A stretch of DNA of 64,000 nt, taken from contig OZ020599.1 in NCBI GenBank assembly GCA_963971535.1, forward strand, positions 93,073,765 through 93,137,764. Direction: 5' to 3'. Below the pieces are notes generated by a model. The model worked only from the letters and a program-made list of their open reading frames with translations, searched no databases and was not told the origin of the DNA. This document shows, one piece after another, positions 22,443 to 33,513 of the stretch (its first letter is position 1; each line of letters starts with the position of its first letter). Source of the DNA: Notolepis coatsorum (lineage: Eukaryota > Chordata > Actinopteri > Aulopiformes > Paralepididae). The position numbers and the translations under genes were made by a program.

Positions 22443-23143
22443 TGTTGCGGAGGTGAAAGTAGGATATTTTTGACGTGGGGGTCAAATGAGAGGGTGGGGT
22501 CAAGGAGGACACCAAGGTTTCGGACTAGGGGGGAGGGGGTGATGGTGAGTGTGATGGGTCCGGATCTGGTGAGGGTGGTTTTGGTGCCAATGATGAGAAG
22601 TTCAGTCTTGTCACTGTTCAGTTTGAGGAAGTTGTGAGTCATGCACGTTTGGAGTTCGGTGTCGTCAGCGTAGCAGTGGAAGTTGAGGTGGTATTTACGG
22701 ATGATGTGACCAAGGGGGAGAATGTAGCAGATGAAGAGCAGGGGGCCAAGGACTGAGCCTTGGGGGACCCCCTGTGTGACTGGGGAGGGGGAGGAGGTGT
22801 GGCCGGAGAGGGAGATGAATTGGTGTCCGTCTGTGAGGTAGGAGGAGAACCAGCCAAGTGCTGTGCCCTCAACACCCAGTTGGTGCAGCCTTTGGAGGAG
22901 GATGGAGTGACACACTGTGTCAAAGGCTGCACTGAGATCGAGTAGGATCAGGATGTTGAGGGCACCGGAGTCAGCGGAGATGAGGAGGTCGTTGATGACT
23001 TTAACCAGTGCAGTTTCGGTGCTGTGAGCGGGACGGAAGCCAGACTGAAGGGGTTCATAGAGGGTGTTGGACTGGAGATGGGAGTGGAGTTGGGAGGCAG
23101 CAATGCGTTCCAGTGTTTTAGAGAAAAAAGGAAGATTCATCAA
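22205..23143 (-). pseudogene. L2 reverse transcriptase, truncated and frameshifted
   Basis: RT of a non-LTR retrotransposon, which would prime cDNA at the nicked target. Visible are the SGFRPAHSTETAL motif (residues about 34-46), DLSAAFDTV (69-77), GVPQGSVLGPLLF (125-137) and the catalytic YADD (158-161). Right after YADDTELQ (about residue 166, near 22648) some 25-30 residues expected in L2 RTs are missing before FLKLNSDKTELL. From about 22440 the true frame moves to the ORF at 21714-22442, so the downstream part of this ORF is out of frame. It cannot make an active protein. Confidence 0.85.
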
Positions 23144-23404
23144 TCTAGCCTCACGTTAGTGCTGCAAACTCTCTCTGAGCTCCATTGGGAAAATACCGCC
23201 CCCTATCGTCTCTCCCTGTGGTACTGCACCCCTTTGGAATGGATTGAATGAAACGCATGGGCGGGGGGAAACCCTGCTTCCTCATTTTACTTCTCAGACG
23301 AGTCACCCGAGACTATCGGATTCATTGCCGAGCCCCAGAACAGCGTGGAATACATATTTCCAGTACCCAGCGTTGGATCAATAAACGCAATCAATATTTG
23401 GAAT

Positions 23405-24345
23405 TAGGGATGCCCCGATCACGTTTTTTGCCACCGATCACCAATCGTCTATGAGCCATATCGGCCGATACCGATACCGATCGTTTTAGGTTTTATAAAA
23501 AATATATATATATTATTATAATTTTTTTTTAATAAAATATGTATTATATAATCATACTTGTAGTTGTATTATCTGCGAGACATCGCCACCGCGCGACAAG
23601 TCAAAATGCTTGCTATCTGCAAACAGCTCCACTGTCTGTGTGTATACTCGAGTAGCCTCCAGCTGCAGCCAGGATTCTCCGGCGCTGCAGCTGGACCCTA
23701 TTGGTATACTCTGCTTTGGTCAAATCACATTCAGCATGCCCTCAGCTAGCCCCTTTCGTGACTGCGATGCAAGCCAGGGGCTCGAATACGCATCGAATCA
23801 ATGTTATAAGACATTGATATCAGGAGCTATCTGTAGCTACTGCTATCCGGCTAGATAACGTTAAGACAACGCCTCAGTGAACTATATAGTTTACTGGGAC
23901 ATTTCATATAAACAGTGAGCTAACGTGAGCTAACGTTAGCTACCTAGCTACCGGAGGTATCATGCACTCGACTATTGCTGGAGCATTTGTTGATATCAGG
24001 AGCTATCAGTAGCTAGCCAGCTAGATACCGTTAGACAATGCCTCATGTATTAAACTAAAAGTGAATAGTTGACTGGGTCATTTAGTTTAAACAGTAACGT
24101 TAGCTCACACAGGTCCCATGCACTAGACTAGAGCAGACTATTGCCGGAGCCTCTGTTGACACGGGTCTGGGAGGGGGAGGAGGAGGGGTCGTGCGCTGCA
24201 GCTCTGTGTGCCTCTGAGAGAGAAGTCAGCGAGTGAGAACTCCGCTAAGAATTGGATCATGTTTTTCGATCGGTTTTCACGATCGGCGAAAATAAAGCAT
24301 TATCGGAATTCACCGATCTCATATTTATACTGAATATCGGCAGGT
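23405..24345 (+). mobile_element. hAT-like element fragment, TAGGGATGCCCCGATCA type
   Basis: The left terminus TAGGGATGCCCCGATCACG is followed by ATCGGCCGATACCGATACCG repeats. ATCGGTTTTCACGATCGGCG text near 24265-24350 looks like the right subterminal region, but the terminal CCCTA is missing. The interior (23560-24150) is homologous, in reverse, to about 48240-48780 in the 47691-48938 element. Confidence 0.6.
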
Positions 24346-24539
24346 TTCTGTTTTGAGCAGGACGTGTAGTGGCGCGTTCAACCCTTCTGATTGGTTGAAA
24401 ATGGCCTTCATGTTTGAACTACATCGCCACCTATTGCTTTGGCATTGTACTACATGTATATTACATCAGTTTAAACCACTGTGTGTACGGAGGTTTATTT
24501 TTTTTGAATAATTATAAAACCTCTGTGTCAAAAAAAACC

Positions 24540-24889
24540 TGCGGTCAGGTGGCGTAGCGGAGATTGTGCTCGTCACCAATGCAAGAGGCTGCGGTCTCGA
24601 CTCCCGGAGAGTCAGCATTGCCTTGGCTTGGGCTGATCGCTATACTAACTCGTTTGGCTGAGTTAGGGGGAGGGAAGCCGTGGGTGGGTCCTGGGCGTTG
24701 TGGACAGCGAACCCTACAGTTCGGTTGGGGCGCCTGCACAGCGAGGGTAAGATCTGGAGAAAGGTAGTGTGACCTTCCACACGTTACACTCTCCCGGTGA
24801 GAATCTGCGCTGCCAGGCTGGCTGCCGGCTGGCTGCACATGTGTCGGAGGAAAGCATGTGACAGTCTCCGGCCTCCTGGACCAACAGTA

Positions 24890-24928
<39 letters not shown>

Positions 24929-25030
24929 CGCGCGCAGCAACCAGGAAGGGGGTTGGGAATTGGCATAACGACTAACAGTAGGATGGGAGAAAAATCGGAA
25001 AAAGGAGGGGGGAAAAGATAATATAGGGGA
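24540..25030 (+). mobile_element. tRNA-derived SINE with a 39-base G run
   Basis: Same family as 4257-4739. The head is GGTGGCGTAGCGG with a degraded B box. The body includes AGTTCGGTTGGGGCGCCTGC and CATGTGTCGGAGGAAAGCATG, then GGGAATTGGCATAACGACTA and an A-rich tail. A homopolymer of 39 G (24890-24928) replaces a much shorter G-rich segment in the sister copies. No clear TSD. Confidence 0.85.
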
Positions 25031-25679
25031 AAAAAAGAAAAAAAATACCCGTGATCATGTGGACTGGGCCTGAGTGAACCTACAAAGTTGACACCGGCCA
25101 GTTATATCTCCCATTGAAACCCTACAACCTAAAATGTATTGACTTTCTCAAAATAGTCTCCCAAGATATCGGGTGCCTATGTTTGTTTTGAAATGGTTCT
25201 GAATCAGAAGTGGAATTGTTACGTTGGTTGTTGCAGTTTTCTTTCCATTAGTTTGGTTTGGTTTCGACATTGCCAATTGGCAAAATATTATTTACGTTGT
25301 CTAATTCAGTGGTTCCCAAAGTCGGGGTCGCGACCCAAAGGTGGGCCGCGAGCAGCCACGGGTGGGCCACGAGATGATTTCCAAAATTCTTTTTTTTTGT
25401 CAGGCCACTGAACTTAGAAGCAGGCCAGGACGCGTGTTGTTTTTTAACAGCGCAGCAGTGCAAGAATGTGACAATTTGACCATGTGACCGCGGCAACGCG
25501 GGAGAGCGGCAGTGCGGAAATAGGCTGTCTCTAAGACAAACTCTAACCTTAACCAGCTCCTTAACAGCGCCTAAACTTAACCGTTCTAACCTTAACCAAC
25601 TCCGAAACAATGCCTAACCTTAACCTTAACCTTAACCATGCCTAACCTTAACCATAGAAAGAATATTGCCATTCTCTAA

Positions 25680-26864
25680 GGCTATGGTTAGACTAGTGTA
25701 TTCCTGGCGTTTTTTTATACGTTTTTGACGACGTTTGATGTCCTATCTACACAGAAATGCGTTTTTTGGCGTTTTTTTGTGGATACGGCTGAAACGCAAA
25801 ATTGTGTTTGCGTTTGGAGATACGCAAAAAAAACGCTTCGACAACAGCGTGTAGTCAGCACGGAGCAGTTGTTGCGAAAACGCCCATGCGCAGTAGATAC
25901 CATCTGCGTGCCCTTCCGGTGACAACAGTGTGTGTGTTTGGGACAGAGCTCCGTGTCCCAAATAGCTTCAGCTACCATGTGTTGTCAAGTTATTGTTATA
26001 AGGACCCCAGTCCAAGCTACAACAGTCTGCATTCCCTTAACAATTGTTTGTATTGAGCCGTATTGTATTGTACCCATATGCAATATGTTAAATAAAGTTT
26101 ACATCCATTCATTCTGCTAGCATTACCGATTGCATGAGCAGCTGGCTAACGTGAGCTATCAGGATTCAGACCCTGTTAGCTCAGAGTTCCTCTTTCAACT
26201 TAACAAGCATTAAACAAAATGGCCCAGTCATCTATTCACCTTTTGTTTAATACACACAGCGTTGTCTCTAATGTTATCTAACTACTGATAGCTCGCGATA
26301 TCATCAGTTTTGGTGCTGGTTAAGTAGCGTGAGCTAACGTTAGCTTCTAAGCCACAATGCTATATTGTTATAATGGCATACTCCATTGACGTTAGCATGC
26401 AGCTAACAATGCTACCGATCGTTTTTTAGACTAAACTATCCGCTCTTGGTGGTCACTTGTGTTGATGTTAGTTTTGTTTCATCAACAAATGACAGGCAGA
26501 ACACACAGTGAATGTATCCGTTTTGTTTATTGCACTTTTATTAGGCTTTGCTGAAAAATTATTGCTGCATTGAGTAAATAGGCAAGATGGTGGCGCGGCA
26601 TAGGCGCCTGCCTTATTGACATTTTCTTTGCTGGAGCTTCCACCAGGAAGTGTATTGGCACATTCGTTCTGATTGTTTGAAATTGCCTTCATGTTTGCCA
26701 CCTACTGCCACCTACTGCTTTGGCAGTGTACTACATCAGTGTGCTCGGCTGACAAAAACGAAAAAAAAACGAAAGTGTGACTCGAGGCGCATGACGTCGT
26801 GGCGATACGCGGCGATACGTATAAGAAAACAATACGAAATGATACGAAAGGTGTAACCGCAGCC
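25680..26864. mobile_element. PIF/Harbinger-like non-autonomous element, nested
   Basis: Ends GGCTATGGTTAGAC and the complement of GGCTGCGGTTACAC are flanked by TAA (25677-25679 and 26865-26867). Removing it rejoins CATTCTC-TAA-GACAAACTC, the sequence seen uninterrupted at 2408-2425. A 3-bp TAA duplication fits PIF/Harbinger. The interior has ACGTTT/GCGTTTTT repeats and a (TCAA)-type tail fragment (26010-26110). No ORF of note. Confidence 0.85.
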
Positions 26865-27039
26865 TAAGACAAACTCTAACCTTAACCAGCTCCTTAACAG
26901 CGCCTAAACTTAACCGTTCTAACCTTAACCAACTCCGAAACAATGCCTAACCTTAACCTTAACCTTAACCATGCCTAACCTTAACCGGCGAAAGAATACA
27001 CCTTAAAAAAAAAATCACGTAAAAAAAAAAAAATTTGAT

Positions 27040-27096
27040 GGGATTCGAACTCGTCAACAACGGACCGCAGGACCGCTGCTCTGCCAGATGAGCTGA
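27040..27096 (-). other. tRNA-like segment, second copy
   Basis: The minus strand shows CAGCTCATCTGG (A-box-like) and GTTCGAATCCC (B box, 27040-27050), homologous to 2566-2622 and likewise next to CTAACCTTAACC repeats. Confidence 0.6.
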
Positions 27097-28082
27097 AGCG
27101 CCGAATGAAAATCATGGCGGACATGACATAATTCCGCTCGTGCTCTGCCGCTCCGCTCGCTCTGCCGCTCCGCTCGCTCTGCCGCTCCGCTCTGCGGTTG
27201 CCGCGCCTGCCGCGGGGCATGGCGCAGCCAATCAGGGAAAACGCGGAAGCAAAAGCAGCACTGCTGCGCTGTTATTAAACAATAGGCGGCCAGGACAGTG
27301 TTTCTAGTTGTATTCAAAAATTATATTCTATTGTATTCTAAAATGTGACTATATGGTTTTATATTAACTTAATAAATAAACAAAAAACGAAAAATCTACT
27401 TAATTCAACGAACATTTCAAACTAAATAACAGATTATGCACATAAAACGCTGAAAACAACCGAAGCAACAATAGTATTTTAATGAGGCTATTATTATTAT
27501 CATTATTATTTTGCAACAAGTTAGCCCTCTCATAAATAGCACATATAAATGAATAACTAACTTGAACTAACTTAATAGGATTGAAGTGATATTTGGCTTA
27601 AAAAATCAGTCGCATGGCAAAAAAAGAAAAAAAAAACCTGACGATGTGCATTGGGCCGCGGTTCTCTGACGCCTTATTTTCTGGGTCCTGGCCTGAAAAG
27701 TTTGGGAACCCCTGGTCTAATTCACTGTTGGTGATTAATTATTTGCTACTGTCTACCTTCACTTTATGCATGCAATTTGGTATTTGTTTAGTATTATATT
27801 ATTTAGAACTAGGGATGGGTATCGTTAGGATTTTATCGATACTGCTTAACGGTTCGGTACTTTATCGATACTCTTATCGGTTCTTTTTTATTATTTTGCA
27901 ATAAAAAAAACAATTAATTAAGAACAGAATCGCCATTGCTTTATTATTCTTTTATATAACTATATAAATATAAATAAATATTATTTCTTCAGCAGCAGCA
28001 ATGTTTTAAATGTGTCTGAATTATAGACTTTTTATAATTAACAACAAATGTAAGTAAAAGTTGGAGTCATACAATACTATTT

Positions 28083-28160
28083 TGATTGACAGTCGATTCT
28101 GCCAATTACGTCACACCGCTTGCACCCACCTCTTCTTCTTACCACCAATCGGAAGCTCTC
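28083..28160 (+). promoter_or_regulatory. Recurrent CCAAT/CRE-like module, copy 4
   Basis: GCCAATTACGTCACACCGC followed by CACCAATCGG. It is located about 270 bp inside the left end of the 27810-35513 element, just upstream of the LINE insertion. Confidence 0.45.
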
Positions 28161-28417
28161 ATTCGTTTTTTTACTTCCGGAATGTCACCCATTACTCTAC
28201 TCGGAGCTCAGGCTAATAACGTTAGCTCCCCGCCAGCCACATTGACAAGTACCAGCGCTTATGTGCACCAACTGTTGGTGCATTTAATGTATATGACCGT
28301 CAGTCACTCATAGACATTGGATTACGGGAAACTTACCAACTGGATTACTCACTGGATCAGCTTTCCGAGCCGCATCAATGGCCTGAAGAAATTCTCCGGA
28401 GATCAGGACCAGATCCT

Positions 28418-29740
28418 TTGTTCCTAGACCCCAGGAACAGAGGAACCAGACGGCGAGGGAAGAGGGCTGGGATCCGTAACAGGCTGAGATCCAGACGCCA
28501 CCGCACACCACTGCCCAGTATATTACTAGCCAATGTACAATCAATTGACAATAAACTGGATGACATCCGAGCAAGGATTCAATATCAAAGAGACGTTAGG
28601 GACTGCAACGTCCTCTGCTTCACCGAGACGTGGTTGACGCCGGACGTCCCAGACCACGCAATTCAACCGGCTGATCACTTCTTTATCCACCGCAAGGACA
28701 GATCAGCAGAGTCCGGTAAACAACGTGGAGGAGGTATTGCCTTCATGTTTAACAAAAATTGGAGTGACCCAACTAACGTGAAGGAATTATCCAACCACTG
28801 CTCCCCAGAACTGGAATATATAACCATCAAGTGTCGTCCTTTCTTCCTCCCGAGGGAGTTAACGGCGATCGTCCTGGTCGGAGTGTATATTCCACCGCAA
28901 GCCAGCAACAAGGTTGCGCTCTCCAGACTACACAACGAGGTAAATAGAATCCAAGAGGCGAATGTTAACGCCGCCATTTTAGTTCTGGGAGATTTCAATA
29001 GCGCCAATCTGAGAAAGGTATTGCCTGACTTCTATCAGCATGTGACTTGCAACACCAGAGGCGGTAACATCCTAGATCACTGTTACACGCAATTTAAAGG
29101 TGGCTACAAGGCTCATTCTGATAGTGGCTTCGGTAAGTCAGATCACGCATCAATTTTTCTTTCACCAAAGTACAGACAGAGAATTAAAAGTACTCCCGTA
29201 GTCTCGCGAGAGGTGCAGAAATGGGATGTGACGTCAGAGGATACGATCCGGTTAGTGTTTCACAACACAGACTGGAATGTGTTCCGCGACACAGATAACA
29301 TTAATGCCTACACGGAGACAGTGCTGGACTATGTTTGTACTAGGGTGAAAGAAACAATCCCCACTACCAAAATGAAAGTTTACCCAAATCAAAAACCCTG
29401 GGTAGACAAATCCGTCCGTGAAGCTCTGAGAGAGCGCACCAAAGCATACAACGACGGCCTAGAGGCAGGCAACATGAATGACCACAAGGTGGCGCGATAC
29501 AACGTAAGGAGGACTGTGTCAGAGGCCAAACGACGCTACAGGGATAAAATTGAACTCCAGTTTGAACAAGCTGACTCTAGAGCTATGTGGCAGGGGCTCA
29601 AAACGATGACAGACTACAAAGGCGCCTCCCTCAAACTGAACAGTGACATCTCCTTAGCAAATGACCTCAATACCTTCTATGCGAGGTTTGATGCTGGTAA
29701 TAACAACACCAGCTCACAAGCCTCGGCAATGGGGGGGGGG
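28418..29740 (+). pseudogene. LINE apurinic/apyrimidinic endonuclease and N-terminal Pol region
   Basis: The endonuclease nicks target DNA for target-primed reverse transcription. Visible landmarks are LLANVQSIDNK (residues about 37-46, Asn39), CFTETWLTP (67-75, catalytic Glu70), GDFN (191-194) and SDH (241-243, catalytic Asp-His). These cover the APE-type active site. The downstream linker (residues 260-430) leads to the RT. The frame ends in a run of G at 29730-29743 that shifts it out of phase with the RT frame. The first visible Met is at 28418, and the preceding in-frame sequence may be part of the original ORF. Confidence 0.85.
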
Positions 29741-29743
29741 GGG

Positions 29744-30640
29744 GTCGGCTGCTGATGGAGGCGCAGTGTTCAGGGTAACAGAGCATGAGGTGAGGCGGAC
29801 CTTTAAAAAAGTGAATATCAGGAAGGCAGCAGGTCCAGACGGCATCCCCGGCCGCGTCCTAAAAGTCTGTGCCGACCAACTGGCCCCAGTATTCACTGAC
29901 ATATTTAACCTGTCCTTAGAACAGGCTGTCATCCCCACCTGCCTGAAGAAGTCCACTATTATCCCTGTACCCAAAAAATCCAAGCCTGCTTGCCTCAACG
30001 ACTACCGCCCTGTAGCTCTCACCTCCATAGCCATGAAGTGCTTCGAGAAGCTAGTAAAGGGCTACATCTGCTCCTCCCTCCCCATCAACATGGACCCCCT
30101 GCAATTTGCATACCGCCCCAACAGGTCCACGGAGGACGCCATATCCCATGTGCTGCACACAGCAGCATCACACCTGGACAAGAGGCAGGGGAACTATGTG
30201 AGAATGCTATTCATCGACTACAGCTCGGCATTCAATACCATAGTCCCCTCCATACTCATAGCCAAGCTCAGGGACCTGGGCTTGGGCTATGACCTCTGCC
30301 AGTGGGTCTTGGACTTCCTGACTGGCAGACCCCAGGTGGTGAGAGCAGGCAACTGCACCTCCTCATCCATCACCCTCAACATAGGGGCCCCCCAGGGCTG
30401 TGTTCTGAGTCCCCTCCTCTACTCCCTGTACACACACGACTGTGTGGCTCAGCGGAGTAGCAATACAATCGTCAAATTTGCTGACGACACAGTGGTGGTG
30501 GGCCTGATCTCTGCCAACGACGAGAGGGCCTACCTGGAAGAGGTCAAGGTCCTGGCGGGATGGTGCCAGGAAAACAGCCTCTCCCTGAACGTCAGCAAAA
30601 CAAAGGAGATGATTGTGGACTTCAGGAGGTCGGGGTCAAG
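29744..30640 (+). pseudogene. LINE reverse transcriptase
   Basis: RT core in a different frame from the endonuclease. Landmarks are [66 protein letters not shown] and the catalytic FADDTVVVG near 30478-30505. Near 30635 the frame is lost again, and the continuing sequence [11 protein letters not shown] is in the frame of 30560-31159. Two small indels therefore separate this from an intact pol. Catalytic residues are conserved, so decay appears recent. Confidence 0.85.
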
Positions 30641-31159
30641 GACTACAGCCCCCTCAGCATCGACGGGGCACCGGTTGAGAGAGTCAACAGCTTTAAGTAC
30701 CTCGGAGCCTACATATCCGAGGACTTGACATGGACCACACACATTAACAGTGTTGTGAAGAAGGCACGACAACGCCTCTACTTCCTCAGGCGCCTAAGGA
30801 AGTTCCAAGTCAGCCAGAAGATCCTTAAGAACTTCTACTCATGTACAATAGAGAGCATCTTGACCGGCAACATCACCTCCTGGTTTGGGAATAGCACTGC
30901 ACAAGACCAAAGCAGACTACAAAGAGTGACACGTTCAGCCGAACGCACAATTGGAGGGGGGCTCCCCACCCTCCAGAACATTTACTACAAGCGTTGCAAG
31001 GGCAAGGCTAAGAGAATCATTAAAGACTCCAGTCACCCGAACAACTGCCTCTTTGAACTGCTGCGGTCAGGCAAGCGATACAGGAGTCTCAAGGCGAGCA
31101 CAGAAAGACTCAAAAGAAGCTTCTATCCCCAGGCCATCAGGCTGCTAAACGAACAATGA
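30640..31159 (+). pseudogene. LINE pol C-terminal region
   Basis: Completes the LINE protein after the second frameshift: [51 protein letters not shown] and RRFxPxAxRLLN-like ending SFYPQAIRLLNEQ at the stop. This C-terminal set is widespread in fish LINEs. Confidence 0.85.
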
Positions 31160-32018
31160 ATGAACACTACACAACAACAACCACCAAACGCACATAGCAC
31201 ACACATCCACACGCACACACTCACTTTAAACAAACACACTGTAGCACCCACTCCACACACTTATAGCACACACCCACTTTAAACAAACACACTGTAGCAC
31301 CCACTCCCCACACTTTATATTTATGGATGAAGGATTGCACTACAACTCGTACACCTTACTGTAAATTGTACCTAAAATTGTACCTCATCCCATTTCTGCT
31401 TTGCACTAGATAGTACTGTACATTAGTACACTGCATAGTATTGTGTATTGTATATTATATGGTAACTCAGAACATTGTACATATGTCTATACCGAACACT
31501 GTGACCTCATTTTCTTCTTCTAAATTCATGCTATATTATGTTATTATGTTATTTGATACTATCTTGTCTAGCACAGTCTCTGGAGCGTAACAGTAAGAAG
31601 CATTTTGTATGAAAGTATTCTGTACTTCTGTATGACAACTATTAAAGAACTTGAACTTGAACTTATACATTACTGGCAAATGTCTTGTTGCACTTGTGGC
31701 AACGAGCGTTGTCAGCATCGACTTTAGTAAAATAGATAATAAACCCAGACTTTTGAACGTTTCATTCTGTCCGCCATGATGAGAGCAGAGCTGTCTGTAC
31801 TGTAGCCTACACCACCACCGTGTGTGTGTGTGTGTGTGTGTGTGTGAGCACAGCCCGCTCCTCGCGCAGGCAGAGAGACCGAGGCAGGAGAGATATAGAA
31901 AACGGCCAACAAGATTAGTTTGCGACGTTTAAATTCCTCAAAAAAAAAACTCCATAATTTCTCGAGTACCGATAGCAGTACCGATAACGTCGGAGCTTAT
32001 AAATACTCCGGTCTTTTC

Positions 32019-33086
32019 TAGAGATGTTCCGATACCATTTTTTCCTTTCCGATCCGATTCCGATACCTAAGCTTTGGGTATCGGCCGATACCGATACTTA
32101 TCCGATACCAGTGCATACATAAAAAAAAAAAAAAACGATATTATATAATTTTTTTATAAATATAATTTTTTTTTTTTTTAACAAATACTGTTTTATATAT
32201 ACTGTTTTTTAGTCATAACTAGAAAGTAATGGTATTTATTCAACAACAGGTGATTGTATAGATTTGTATTAGTATCATTAATCAATGAGTATGGGGCTTC
32301 AGCACTGCAGATATACCCTACTCCAATGATCCACACGGACATTATACGTTGCTGCACTCGCTACCCACTGGCTCTGCAGATATACCCTACTCAGTCTGTC
32401 TACAAGGCTCCGTTCAGTAGCAGTCGTATCCGTTGTGATTTTTGCACAATAAATATTCAACATTCTCTTTTGAGACTCCGCCTCAGACTCTTATCATTTG
32501 GCACTAAAAGCTAAACATTGTCGCCGATATGGCTGTCCGCAACATGTCATTAATTGTGTACGCGACGTGCAATTGTGCAATGACGACGTTAGCGTTAGCT
32601 AGCATGAGCTACCGGTATATGGGAAGACCATAGAAGACTGTAACGTTACTGGTGACATTGTGATTTAACTTGGAATACTCCTTTGCCAACTTGCTGTACT
32701 TTGCTTGCAGGTCTGCAGCCATTATTGCTGGATTATATGAATAGCCCCAACTTTAGCCAAGGTAATGTTAAAGCTAGCTTTCGGTTAGCTGACGCTAATA
32801 ACACCAGCCACCAAGCGAACCCATGAGCTCTCCGTCAACACCGCTCTGTCGGGACGATGACATTTAAGAAAGTATCTGCTGTTAAAATGACAAATGGCAT
32901 TGACACTTTAATCGATTAAGCACACGTTTGTTTTATAATGCTTACTCAACAGACCAGTGTTGTTGATAAATTACGTCATATGGTATCGGAGCGCAGCATT
33001 AGAGGGTACTCGCCGATACCGATACCAGCATTTTAGCCAGTATCGGCGGCTTTTCCGATACCAGTATCGGTATCGGAACAACTCTA
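32019..33086. mobile_element. hAT-like element, TAGAGATGTTCCGATACC family, complete
   Basis: Ends TAGAGATGTTCCGATACCA and TATCGGAACAACTCTA are flanked by an exact 8-bp TSD, gtcttttc (32011-32018 and 33087-33094). Subterminal GGTATCGG/CCGATACC repeats are present. The interior 32178-32580 is homologous to 51329-51690. It is nested in the 27810-35513 unit. Confidence 0.93.
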
Positions 33087-33513
33087 GTCTTTTCTAATAT
33101 AGTACCGGTTCCCGTTTAGAACCGGGGTCCGGGGGGCGTGAATATTAAAGGCAACCAACTTGTGTTCGGCTTTTCTCTGATTGGCCGCGCCCCCCCGCCC
33201 CCACGCGCAGGCAAGCGCAGCCGTCCCACGTCCCAAATGAAATCCAAAGAGCAAGCGCGGCAGCGCGGTAGCGCGGGCAACCAACTTCTGTAGTGTTGGG
33301 CTGCTGTTCCAACGCACTTGTGTTGGGCTGTGGTAGCAGTGGAGCGTGGAGCGCTGCTGACTGATTATTATGTTTCGCGTTTTTAACAACCAACGGTAGA
33401 TTCACTCGTCACTGTACATGTATAAACAAAGCCCATACAGTTATGAAATAATAAACACTGTTAGGACTCGCAATAATAAACACTGTTACGACTATATATA
33501 TACTAGACTAGAC

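Larger units (their letters stand above)
21690..23143 (-). mobile_element. L2-clade LINE, 5'-truncated
   Basis: On the minus strand a truncated RT and C-terminal domain run into a 3' tail reading GCGCTATATAAAT-like text and (ATT)n near 21690-21720, a typical fish L2 ending. The 5' truncation is at about 23143. The coding content is split in two frames, described separately. Confidence 0.85.
25307..27714. mobile_element. hAT-like element, CAGTGGTTCCCAAA type, complete
   Basis: Ends CAGTGGTTCCCAAAGTCGGG and AAGTTTGGGAACCCCTG are flanked by an exact 8-bp TSD, gtctaatt (25299-25306 and 27715-27722). This terminus type is classical for vertebrate hAT elements. The interior contains CTAACCTTAACC repeats, a tRNA-like segment and a nested Harbinger-like element. 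No transposase was seen. Confidence 0.93.
28310..31662 (+). mobile_element. Rex/CR1-like non-LTR retrotransposon, nearly full coding length
   Basis: Apurinic endonuclease and RT domains are followed by a 3' UTR with a duplicated block (31222-31312, CACTTTAAACAAACACACTG) and a TTGAACTTGAACTT microsatellite end at about 31662. The domain order EN-RT places it in the Jockey/CR1 group. The exact clade (Rex1/Babar, CR1 or L2-related) needs a phylogeny. The 5' boundary is approximate. Confidence 0.85.

Noticed and set aside
24545..24966. Proline-run ORFs at 24.5-25.0 kb
   Set aside because: The proline run is the complement of the 39-base G homopolymer within a SINE.
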